From NCBI GenBank assembly GCA_037013685.1, contig CM072887.1, positions 90,788,347 through 90,852,346 on the forward strand: 64,000 nucleotides of DNA, read 5' to 3'. The first letter of the stretch is position 1, and each line of letters begins with the position of its first letter. This document shows, one piece after another, positions 40,828 to 64,000 of the stretch. This DNA is from Acridotheres tristis. Taxonomy: Eukaryota; Chordata; Aves; Passeriformes; Sturnidae. The notes under the pieces were generated by a model, which saw nothing but the letters and a program-made list of their open reading frames with translations, was not told the DNA's origin and did not search any database. A program made the position numbers and the translations under genes.

Positions 40828-43775
40828 GTAATACAGATTGTGACCAAGTTCTGGTATGATTGGTCTGGTGTTTCAAGAAAAAAAACCCAAATATTCTCTT
40901 TATATACTTCATGAGATGATAATGGTTCAAAAATATTTTAAATTTGAATTAAAGATCGAATGTGGACATGGATGTATAACTTCTCTGAAATAGGTGGCTT
41001 GCTGTTAATGGTTATAAAACTACTGGAAGACACGTTTTTTCTATAGAGCAGCCTTTGATGCAAGACTACTGCTTTGGTTTTGATGAAGCCCTGAGTCGCT
41101 GAGTCTGATATACTATCACAGGCAACGGTATTGTCTAAACATTTCATAAACTAAGAAAGCCCCATCATAAAGCAAATAAGGTTGTGGGCTTTTTTTCCTC
41201 ATCTATTTTCATCATATATTATTTCAGCATCTCATTCCTATGAACTCTATTTCTAATTTTCATCTCATGTTGCTGGATTTTTTTATCCGTGTACCCTGGA
41301 GTCCTTGTTGCTGTGCTGATACCCCATCTGTCAAAGCCTCAAGGCAGATCTGTTCTGAAAACATCACATCTTCAAGTGCCTAAAACTCTGTTCCATTACA
41401 ACCAATGTAAATGTTAAATAGAGAATTACTAGCCAACATGCAGAATAACCGGACACCAATATCACTGTCATCTAAACTAGGCAGTTTACATTCTCTAGTT
41501 TTTCTTTCCAGGCCATCAATTTCCAGTCACTTCCCGACTTCAATTTTCACATGGAGTTCCCATGAGTCTTTCCTTCTATGTGTCTTCTGATACTTAGTTT
41601 TCACCTCTACTCCCTGCTCCTGGCAGGTCATCAACTGCTTTCAGCACTCACCTCACCTACAGGATCTTTGCTTGTTGCCTGTCTCGCATTTTGGGGGCTA
41701 CATTCTCCATTCCAGAACCTGTTTCCTGCTTGAAAGCATTCACAAACCTGTAGTCTAAAAAAGAGCAAGCTCCCTTCTTTTTAAATATTCAGCTTAAGCT
41801 GAAGGTAAGTGCCATAAAAACATCAATGAACAGCTCTTCTGCTTAGAGGTTATTTTCCCCACTTGATTCTAGAATTTTGTCTGCAAGTTTCTTCTATATA
41901 TATGAGGTCAAAACAATTATCCAGTTTTGATTTAAAGACTTTTCCAAGCTCTTTATGCATTCAAATCCTCATGTTCTTCAGCTTAATTGGTTAGCTTCCT
42001 TTTCCTCTAAGTTTGCCCTTTTGTAGAGAAGACCCATAATTAGTCCCACCTTTGCCTATTTCCCTATGTAATTTAAATGAAGTCATTTCTCTAAGGTCAT
42101 TTTCTGCAATTTTTTTTTTGCTAGTTTTCACTACCAAGTAAGACTTAGAATAAACTCTTAAATACTTGTTGGTTTCAAATCTATTAGGTGAATAAATCCA
42201 ACCATCTACCTATTTCCTTTTCTTTGTGTGATGATTTGTCTTCTAATCTATATATGAGATATTAAAATCTCAAGCATATAACAGTTGAAATAGTAGTAAT
42301 TAAGAAAAAATCCTATATATTCCAATCTGACCTGTAGGAAACTAGGGAACCCAGGATCAAGCAAATCTAAAGAAAATTGTCATCTTTACTCCTGTAGGAC
42401 ATCTTTCATGATCCTTCTTCAAAATACTTTTGACCAATATGTATGTTTTTTACACTGACTTTATTTAATTATTACTGTATTCCTACCATGTAATAATACT
42501 TCTTTTAGTCACATATTTCCACCTGTACTTCCAGTTTTCTTCATACCAATATGCTTCTAAGATTCTGTTTCACTTAAGATTTCTACTCTATCTTTTCTCT
42601 CTCTTTTTTTTTTTTTTTTTGGCTTTGATTTTTTACCTTGCATTACTAGATTTGATTTCTGTATTTGATTTCCAATCTTTTGAAATAATTTGTACCAAAA
42701 TTTCTTGAGAATCTTATTTCATCTCTAAGTGAAATTATGCTGCTCAGCCAATAGAATAATCAGTTTTCTTTTGGTATCCTGAGAGATTTTGGTCTTATTT
42801 TCTGTCTGTTCAACCAAAAGGTATGTTTCTATGTGCTTTTATGTCTCTACATATATTTTTAACTAGTGTCCTTGTTCCTCTCCTTAAGATAAAATGTTGG
42901 GACTGCATCAGTTCTGTATAACTACCTCTTCTTGTTTCTAGTTTACATCTCTTCTGGACCATTAATTAGTTCCCCAAGAAATAAAATGTTCACTGTTTTC
43001 TCTTAAAGTTTTCTAAAGGTGTTTCCTTCTAAACAATCTCTTACAGTCTGTTATCTTCATTCCATTATGGGGTTTTTTTACTGTTCTGTTCATAGGAAAG
43101 CTTGCCATGGAAAGCCCTGAATACTCCATTATATATCTGCAGATTATTTCAGTCTTGCTTCCCTCCTTCTTTAGACTTATAAAATCTCTTCTTCCATCAG
43201 TTTTATCTTATGCTATCACAATTTTATCTTTTTCTACTCTGATTTGAATTATTTATTTTTCTTCCTTTTTCTGAAGTTGTTATGAAGTTCCAAGCATCAC
43301 TTTCTTTCTTAGAAACATTTTCTTAAAATCTTTGTGGTGATCTATAATTTTTGCTCATAGACTAGATCATCATTTGATATTCGCTGTTCTTTTCAGTGAC
43401 ATTTATATTCTTCATTATATTCACTATCATTTCAGTCTCATTCACAAAAAATTCAAGCCTATACATAGACATATTCCACACATTCTACACTTTCTAATTT
43501 TTAGTGATAAACTGTTATAGTGGTCTTTCTCATTTTCTCTATATTCTAAACCTTAATGAAGAAAGCCAATGAATTCTTTTAATTCCTTCTCTAGAAGTTT
43601 CCAGAAATGTTTGTCACTTCTATTACTTATAGCATAATTGTTTATATAGTATATTTTTTAAGATGGTGATTTTACAGTGTGCTCATTTCTGCATAGTTGA
43701 ACACAAAGTATTTGGATTATTTTTATAACAACTTTTGAAATTTTACCTTTGATCTACTCCTAAAATTGATTTATA

Positions 43776-43833
<58 letters not shown>

Positions 43834-45186
43834 TTTTCCTAAATGAGACTTATCAGAATTTTAAATCAAGTATTTGAATTAGTTTGATTTTAAATTTTGG
43901 GTTTACTGAGTTTTATTTAGTTCTTTGTAAATACCACAATGTATCAGTAATTTCTTATCTGTAGTTATCTACCACAGTGATTATTACAATCCAAACTTTC
44001 TTGTATAATGGAAATTAATTGAAATCCTAGAAGGTTACATTTGAAGAAATTTTGTACTTAATTTGCTTCCTGTTGTGGTTCTGTGCATAGAACAGTGTTT
44101 TGAGTGATTAAACCAGCAGGATAAAGTGAATCAGTCACCTTCTTTCTTCTATGGTAATTTTCCCTTACGGTAACAACTTGGTTGTGAGCAGTGACTTGGT
44201 GGCATTTCCAAAGATTTGTAGTTGTTAGGAGTATTGCTGGCAGATTATTTGGTCCAACTGCCATGTTTTTTCCATCATCTCTGTCTTACTATGCTTGCTG
44301 TACAGCTGTGCTTGAATAAATCCCCATGGAAGGCTTTTTAACAACACTACTTGTAAGGCAACAATATAAATGTAGTAGAAATTCAAGTACATCACTTAAC
44401 TGAAGAATCATAGATCCTTTTTAGTTTAGTGGCACATAACTGTTACACTGTTCTCTTTCATCAGGGTGTGTCTTTACACTAGCCAGACAACAACATGATG
44501 CTCTAAATAAGCAACATAAGAATAATTTTATTATGGATGCTTAGCATTGCTATTGGTCTCTCCATAAAAACAGCATTGATAATAAAAAAGTTTTAAACCA
44601 GATGCCACGTACTATCAAATCATAGCTTTTTGATTTACTCTCTTGCTTTACAAGCATTGACATTTAAATTTTTAAATGCCAAAGGAAATTGCTAGGCAAT
44701 ATCTACTGCTTTTTGATGTAATTAAAACTGAAGTTATATAGAAACAACTTGAAAACATCACACTAAAATAATTTTGAAATTACAGCAAAACAGAAAACTA
44801 TTTTAATTATAAAATTAGATGCTGCAAAGTTTGAATTCAAGCATTCATTGTTAGAAAAGCTAAGCATGTTTGATGGGAAATTTCTGAACTATTTTTGCTG
44901 TCTTGCTAATGCTAAAATTGTGCTTTTGTAGTCTCATTGAAGCAGTCTGGTCAGTTAAATAACATAATCACAGAAATATGATTTATTTCTTTATAACAAG
45001 ATAGGAATGAGATAATTGTGTTAATTTATAACTTAAGTACATGTCCTGGTTTGTATGCATGTGTACTATTTCAGAAGTATTAGGTTATTCTGTTAACTTT
45101 TTAGAAAACACAGAGATGTAGAATGGATGGAAAATGGATATGCAAATTACTGTGGTTTCACTAGAAATTTAATCCTTATTTTGCAG
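40828..45186 (+). other. CSMD3: Intron (4.4 kb) between Sushi 7 and CUB 8
   Basis: A phase-1 intron with donor GTAATA and acceptor TTGCAG. It is unusually rich in T on the plus strand from about 41,150 to 43,750, with a T17 run at 42604-42620, and has a (TA)n array at 43772-43831. I see no transposon I can name and no gene. A 68-residue minus-strand ORF at 44058-44264 has no recognisable domain. Confidence 0.85.
43772..43831. repeat. (TA)n dinucleotide repeat
   Basis: About 60 nt of alternating T and A with one phase slip (ATTA) near 43781. Such tracts can extrude cruciforms and are length-variable. Confidence 0.97.
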
Positions 45187-45313
45187 CTGAGTGTGGTGGT
45201 CGAATTCATGCTGCTACATCAGGGCGCATTTTGTCCCCTGGTTACCCAGCACCATATGACAACAATCTTCATTGCACTTGGATTATTGAAGCAGATCCAG
45301 GAAAGACAATAAG
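45187..45313 (+). CDS. CSMD3: CSMD3 exon, first half of CUB 8
   Basis: The exon is 127 nt, entering in phase 1 after TTTTGCAG and leaving in phase 2 before GTACAT. It encodes AECGGRIHAATSGRILSPGY, then PAPYDNNLHCTW and IIEADPGKTI plus two bases of a Ser codon. The cysteine pair is AEC and LHC. ILSPGYPAPYDNN is the CUB core; ATSGRILSPGYPAPYDNN and ADPGKTI agree with CSMD3 as I recall it. The next exon completes the Ser codon (AG+T) and the domain. Short ORFs reading past the donor into the intron are not real extensions. Confidence 0.94.
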
Positions 45314-45489
45314 GTACATACTTAATTTCAAAATTTATAGTAGACTTCAGTATTTTATAAATTTTTTATTACTCTCATATTTTTCTGCACAAGCTGCTGG
45401 TTTTCACTGGCATAATCAGGGTATCCTTCTATAGGGTGTTGTATCACTTTTCCTGGGTTGCTTGCTTCTTCAGGAGTAAAGTCCCTGGA

Positions 45490-45948
45490 TATGGGCCAAG
45501 ATAAGGAGCATTCAAGGTTCATTTGAGTATTGCTTCACCCAAAAGTTGTCTTTTGCACCAGGACAACACCAGATTCCACAAACCCCAGAATATGTTGCAG
45601 TGTTAATTAGTAGTATTAAACAGCTTACATAACGCTGAATAAGAACTTTAGGAATCTGCATGATAAAAGAATACCCATGAATCACAGGTAGGAAAAGAAT
45701 GTTGCATTCCCTCATCTTCTCCCCAGGATAGCTCTGCCAGGACAGCAAGGCCATCAGTGCCGGGCAAAGCACAGACCCGTTATTTGAATTAACATGTTCC
45801 CAAATTCAGCAAAATGAAGAGTTAATCAGTGAAACCAACTAACTCTGTGACGTGCACAGGAACTTGACACCTAGTTACTACCATAGCTATAGTACCTTCA
45901 TATAAAACTGATGTTATCCCATGACCCACATTAGGCCCTGAAAAAGTC
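45490..45948 (-). mobile_element. Possible ERV internal sequence next to an LTR relic
   Basis: This segment abuts the 3' end of the minus-strand LTR, is less AT-rich than its surroundings, and has a moderately long minus-strand ORF (45512-45772, 86 codons) with many Trp and Cys codons. It reads to me like leader or internal sequence of a bird ERV-L element, but no retroviral motif is visible. It could equally be unrelated intron sequence. Confidence 0.35.
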
Positions 45949-46170
45949 TGTGGTGGGTTGACATTGTCCCTCCTCAGCAGGATGGGGCAGGCAGAAAAAA
46001 ACATTAGAAAAACCCCTTGTGAGTCAAAATAAATTCAGTTTAATAAAACAAAAGCAAAGGTCCATGCATGGAAGCAGAAGAAGATGAAATATTTATTCTC
46101 TACTTCCTATCAGTAGGTGGTGGCCAGCCAGGAGCAGGCCTTCATGATGTGTTGCTCTGGAAGACAAAAC
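45949..46170 (-). mobile_element. ERV LTR relic, 5'-truncated, minus strand
   Basis: The plus strand starts TGTGGTGGGTTGAC, the complement of an LTR 3' end (GTCAACCCACCACA). It then has GAGTCAAAATAAATTCAG, TTTAATAAAACAAAAGCAA and TTATTCTCTACTTCC. On the minus strand the TTATTAAACTGAATTTATTT stretch aligns with the TATTAAACTGTCTTTATC part of the LTR at 28.15 kb, so the two LTRs are distantly related. The copy ends at GGAAGACAAAAC, where a CR1 tail begins. Confidence 0.7.
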
Positions 46171-46171
46171 T

Positions 46172-46206
46172 AATCACAGTATATTCTGATTTGAAAGGGA
46201 CTCACA
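46172..46206 (-). mobile_element. CR1 LINE 3' tip, minus strand
   Basis: AATCACAGTATATTCTGATT and TGAAAGGGACTCACAGG match the reversed end of a bird CR1 subfamily (TCACAGAATATTCTGAGTTG type, recalled). Only about 35 bp are left. Confidence 0.6.
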
Positions 46207-46248
46207 GGAAAAATAATATAATTAAATGACAAGTTATTCAGTGGAAGG

Positions 46249-46256
<8 letters not shown>

Positions 46257-46279
<23 letters not shown>

Positions 46280-46298
46280 GTTTGTTTGTTTGTTTTTT
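46257..46298. repeat. T23 run followed by (TTTG)n
   Basis: Twenty-three T at 46257-46279, then four GTTT units. Simple sequence only. Confidence 0.95.
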
Positions 46299-47106
46299 TC
46301 TTTTGTAATCCTGTTTCACTAATCAAATATTGAATTAATGCCATCGTGGGTTATTTCAATACATCATTTTTGTTTAAATAATAATTTTCAAATTAAAGAT
46401 TTTCAGTTAAGGACTAATAAGATGAAGAAATGTCAACACACAACTATTTGAAACAACAGAAAAAAAAGAGACATTTTGATATTTACGTATTAGAGTTCTT
46501 CAGCATTAAGAATGTAAACATTCAAGACTTGGAGACAATTCACATATTTTGCCTTATAATATTCCTGAACACCTTAATAAATATAATTTTTCACGTGAAG
46601 ATAAATACAGATTATTGTTATATAATACAGTTTTATATTTTACAAATTTTAGCAAAAGCCAATTTATATTTTTCTCCTTTTTGTATAGGAAAGGAAACGT
46701 CATGCTGACAGTTCTTGTGCTGTGTATTCTACAGTCCAGTAGATGCTACATTTTTTTAAGTGCATATAATTCAAGCAAAAGGAATTCTTGCTATCCTCAA
46801 TAGAATAAAAAGAGGAAGTATTTGATGAAATCATAGTTCATATACCTTAAAATATTTATCAAAAAAATAAGTTAATTTATTAACTTATAAATTAAGTCTT
46901 GAGGACTTACACCCCGCAATAGCATTTTCTGTCATTCAGACATTTATAAAACAGAAGTGCATGACTCTTAAAGGATCAGCTTGTTCAACAGGAAAAATTA
47001 ATAACTTTGCTGAACCACCAGGTCTTCTTCAGTCCTAAACAGCATCTTAACACTACAGTTTGTGAATGATTGCTTGGAGTTTCATGCAATTGTGTTTAAC
47101 GAGTAA

Positions 47107-60651
<13,545 letters not shown>

Positions 60652-61497
60652 TAATCTAAATAAAAGGAAAAAGTATTACTTAGTAATTATTGAGACTCAA
60701 ATCTGTTTACTTCTGTATGTCCTCATAACTGAATTGCCAAATACCTTTACATATCGATGTATGTTTTAAAAACTATTTTTTGTTAATATGGGAAGGAATA
60801 TAGAAATCTTATTTCATTAAATCTCTTTCCCATCACTTATACACATTTTCATCTTCCAGGAAAAAAAAAAATAGGTAGAAGGTGCATATCAAAAATAACA
60901 TTTGGAAAAAAGTTTGACAATAGTGAAATTGTCTTGCCCGAGAAGACCATCTAACTGCTTTATCTTTCTTGTCAATACATACCAATTCATTTTCCTTATC
61001 ACATTGTTTTGAATCTGCAAATGTATTTTTGAATTTATACTACTGGATAGTATTTGCATGGTTTTTTTGACGAGGTTCCTCTTACTAGATAGAGACTGGG
61101 TTACACTGACTGTTTATTAAAGCCATCATTGAAGATGCTGGTTTCTTTTCCAGTCACAGATGTTTTCTGTGGCTTGATTATAATCTTTGCTGAGTTTTAT
61201 CAAGTTGTTTTTCAGCCGTAGAAGTGCTGCCTCAGCTTGTTATTCTTGACAATTGAAGCAAACCACATTAACGTCCATGTTAAAAATTAAGGACAAAAAA
61301 GATCTAAGAAATACAGAAAAAATATACCTATAAAACAAAAGGAGCGAAAAAGAACTATAAAATATTTTTTATATTTAGTCTTCATCTGACATCCAGCATC
61401 ATGCATTATTCTCCATGTGTGCAAGGTTCTTCTTCTCAAAGTAATTTTCCTATTGCCATAAATAAAATCTTAGACTGTTTGTCCCTGTCTAAACAAA

Positions 61498-61504
<7 letters not shown>

Positions 61505-61531
<27 letters not shown>
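61505..61531. repeat. A27 homopolymer
   Basis: Twenty-seven consecutive A. No retroposed sequence is recognisable before it, so it is called only as simple sequence. Confidence 0.95.
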
Positions 61532-61533
<2 letters not shown>

Positions 61534-61865
61534 GAAACTATTTGTTCCAGGAAGTCTGCAAGGCCAGCAAGGAACGTAAATGAGATGTTGAGCAGGAGAT
61601 AAAGAGATAAAGATGGCCATTGAAAATGTGCATACACCTTTTCACTGTGTGTCTATTTTTTGTTCTCAGAATAGTATGATATGAGTTTCTCTATGTAACT
61701 GAAAGTTAAATGAAATTATAATGAGATGAAAAGAGAAGATACAAGAGCAGAATACTGTATTTTAAAAAGTTGTTGTACTGTTGTACTCAATGGACAGTAT
61801 GTTTTTGCCTAACAATTTAATATTTTTCTTATGTATATTATTCAGTACTTTATAAAAAATGTATA

Positions 61866-62127
61866 AAATTATAGAACACTTTGAGTTGGAAGAGATTTAA
61901 AGATCATCTAGTTCCAGCCCCTTTGCCATCCTCTAGACTGGGTTCCTCAAAGCCCCATCCAACCTGACATTGAACACTTCTAGGGAGGGAACATCCAAAA
62001 CTTCTCTGGACAACCTGTTCCAGTGCCTCACCACACTCATGGTAAAGGATTACTTCCTTATACTGAATGAAACCTACCCTCTTTAAGTTTGAAGCCACTC
62101 TCCCTTGTCCTATTGCTACATGCCCTT
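61866..62127 (-). mobile_element. CR1 LINE 3' region, minus strand
   Basis: The plus strand reads GAGTTGGAAGAGATTTAAAG, ATCATCTAGTTCCAGCCC, CAAAGCCCCATCCAACCTGA, CATTGAACACTTCTAGGGA, ACCTGTTCCAGTGCCTCACC and TTGTCCTATTGCTACATGCC, in the order of the reversed CR1 3' region. It is diverged by many point changes. It overlaps in type with the split copy at 38.8/39.6 kb but is a separate insertion. Confidence 0.92.
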
Positions 62128-62260
62128 GTTGTTGACTACCTCAGCCTTTTCCATGTCCTGGGTAACCAGGTCTCCCTTTTCTTTCTGGAGAGATCTCACA
62201 TTTTCCCTAGTCTTCCTTTTGTCACCAATATGTGTATAGAAGTGGTGAATCATAGAAATG
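62128..62260 (-). mobile_element. Adjoining CR1-type repeat fragment, probably minus strand
   Basis: GTTGACTACCTCAGCCTTTT, CCATGTCCTGGGTAACCAGG, CATTTTCCCTAGTCTTCC and TTTTGTCACCAATATGTG resemble a repeated bird sequence that I associate with CR1-like LINEs. It directly abuts the CR1 3' region but is not its normal continuation, so this may be a second insertion or a rearranged copy. Confidence 0.55.
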
Positions 62261-62505
62261 ATAATTTTTCTTCTAAATGCTAAACTTTATTGGAGTCATT
62301 CAGCTGCAGCTTCATTGTAATCTCCTCTTCCAGATAATCAATCTTAAGCAAACATCCACGATCCATGATTCAACAAGAATAATATATTAATAAATTGCTA
62401 AATAATTTAAACTGACTGAAAAAAAACCCCACTGATAATAGTTTGTTTCTGGATTTTTTTTTAAATTGAAAGTGTTTATAGATTTACTGTAATTCCTTTT
62501 AACAG

Positions 62506-62700
62506 AAAAGCCACGGGAAGCTTGTTTTGATCCTGGAAACATCATGAACGGCACAAGAATTGGAACAGACTTTAAGCTTGGTTCAACTATTACTTACCAG
62601 TGTGATTCTGGATATAAGATTATTGAACCTTCAACTATAACATGTGTAATTGGTGCAGATGGAAAGCCAGCTTGGAACAGAGCATTGCCATCTTGTCATG
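62506..62700 (+). CDS. CSMD3: CSMD3 exon, complete Sushi domain (probably Sushi 9)
   Basis: The exon is 195 nt, phase 1-1, between TTAACAG and GTATGT. It encodes EKPREACFDPGNIMNGTRIG, TDFKLGSTITYQCDSGYKI, IEPSTITCVIGADGKPAW and NRALPSCH. The four cysteines are EAC, YQC, ITC and PSC, with the tryptophan in AWN. One sequon, NGT, is present, in the same place as in Sushi 8. CVIGADGKPAW agrees with CSMD3; I recall CIMGDDGRPGW in CSMD1. The next CUB exon (expected to start with the rest of an Ala codon, then Pro-Cys-Gly) is beyond the window. Confidence 0.95.
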
Positions 62701-64000
62701 GTATGTACCATTTCCCTTGTCCATCCAGTGAATTCAGTTTCTCAGTCCTTGAGGCTATTTACACTATTTCTACACATAAATCTTGTGTAAAAAAATGAGG
62801 TAAAAAAATAAGAATTAAGATGAGTATTGGATTATAGCTTAGTCAATAATGTATTAAATATTTTAAAATGTCTTTAAACTCTGGAATCAACACGTGTTTA
62901 TATAATGATTGCAATGTAATATGTAAGATTCTTTAGACACCCAGTATTATTTAGAATAGCTATCACAACCATCTCAATACTGCATTAATTGTCACCTTAA
63001 AATAGGAATCATAATTACTGAGGCAGAAAATCAAAATGAGATCTCAGAACCTGGGCTAACTAATTTATCCTCTATTCTTTGTTTCAGTATTTGTGTTGTG
63101 TATATATATGTGTATATGGAACAATTTTAACAAATCAAAAAGAAGTTGCATAAATGAGTTTATAAAGCTCATAAAGTACTAATTTATTTATGTTGAAAAA
63201 TAATGTCTTGCAAAATTTTAGATTTTTAATTATAAAAAATACTATTTAGAAGAAAACATTTCTAAAACTCCATAACTTTAGAGCTTGTTTTAAATTAAGT
63301 GTCAGTGATACACTTTCATTGCAATGAAAGGTTCATGACTTGAGAGTTTCATGTGGTAATCAGACTTGATTACCACATAGTTGGCATAGTTTCTGATATC
63401 CTCAAAACAAGAAGAGAAGACAATAGTGAAGATTTTAAATTCATGCCATGAACTAATTCCTTGTCATATCTGACTTTCACCTCAGCCACATAATCTTATT
63501 CTGCCTACTGATAGATCTAATTTAGCATCATCTACCATTATATTGGATTTTTGAATAATTAATATAAGCCACTAAGAGAAGATGTGGATTTGTGGTATTA
63601 ATTGCTGCCTTTTTGTAAAAGGAAGTCAAACTTGTGCAGATATTTCATGCATGATTTTAAAGACCTTAAAAGATTTTAAAATCTGCCAGGGAGCAGAAAG
63701 AACAGGTCTGCTCAACAAGGGCTAAGAGCCAAGGATGTCCAAAGCCCAGGCTCAATCACTAGTCAGAGCTCCACAGCACATGGTCAGCAGAGCCAGGAGC
63801 TGGCAGCAGGGGACTTTCATGGCCCCACACCAATGACCTTGTTGTCCACCTGGTCCTCCTCTGAGTTCCCAGGAAGTTGTTAGGTTCTACTCTGCTACGT
63901 GCAAGATGCCCACAGCAGGCTAACAGTGGTTTACTTCATTCCTTACAGTGAAATAATATTTTCCTTGCTTAAAAGTAAATTAATGTGACTATGCTATTAA
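62701..64000 (+). other. CSMD3: Start of the next intron (runs off the window)
   Basis: A phase-1 donor GTATGT is followed by 1.3 kb of AT-rich sequence. A GC-richer stretch at about 63,690-63,920 (AGAGCCAGGAGCTGGCAGCA and neighbours) contrasts with it and may be an inserted element, but I do not recognise it. No exon is seen before the window ends. Confidence 0.8.

Noticed and set aside
41793..41804. A 12-nt micro-exon (CTTAAGCTGAAG) between an AG and a consensus GTAAGT
   Set aside because: In the phase of this intron (G carried over) it would read GCT TAA, a stop, and the acceptor lacks a proper pyrimidine tract.
44058..44264. A 68-codon minus-strand ORF
   Set aside because: No domain, signal peptide or splice structure; length is ordinary for chance ORFs in this intron.

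Overview
This 64-kb window is a slice of a vertebrate, almost certainly avian, genome. It is AT-rich and carries CR1 retrotransposon tails of the bird type (a reversed 3' end beginning near 38,783, others near 61,866 and 46,172), a CR1 reverse-transcriptase relic, and LTRs that look like common bird ERV-L-type LTRs. There is no bacterial-style gene packing. Apart from ten short islands of coding sequence, the window is intron.

All ten coding islands lie on the + strand, are bounded by GT/AG splice sites, join in frame, and encode one run of alternating Sushi (CCP) and CUB domains: 1-70, 14905-15074, 21341-21497, 40636-40827, 45187-45313, 47136-47338, 55534-55725, 57864-58002, 60450-60637 and 62506-62700. 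Together they give 1,633 nt (544 codons plus one base) with no stop. The protein is the middle of a CSMD family member. Remembered family sequence fits CSMD3 better than CSMD1 or CSMD2 (for example [38 protein letters not shown]). Counting CUB domains back from the last one of the family gives Sushi 6 (tail), CUB 7, Sushi 7, CUB 8, Sushi 8, CUB 9 and Sushi 9. That numbering is inference. CSMD proteins are very large single-pass membrane proteins of brain. Every Sushi here is one phase 1-1 exon, and every CUB is split over two exons.

The introns hold most of the structure. Intron 71-14904 contains two inverted, diverged copies of a roughly 0.7-1 kb sequence, each carrying a long GGAA-type microsatellite, and a degenerate ~0.2-kb duplication between them. 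Intron 15075-21340 contains a GC-rich patch with a 20-bp minisatellite and a perfect 33-bp tandem duplication. Intron 21498-40635 contains a 345-bp purine pentanucleotide tract close to the exon, an LTR with a CR1 nested in it, and a solo LTR with a perfect 5-bp target-site duplication inserted in a CR1. Intron 45314-47135 has a minus-strand LTR relic next to a CR1 tail. The last introns hold a CR1 reverse-transcriptase relic and CR1 3' fragments.

I found no second protein-coding gene, no RNA gene, no CRISPR array and no new multi-gene system. The observations most worth checking are the inverted repeat pair, the LTR-in-CR1 insertion, the nested LTR with an expanded ACGTCA array, the purine tracts, and a recursive-splice-like site in the middle of the longest intron.
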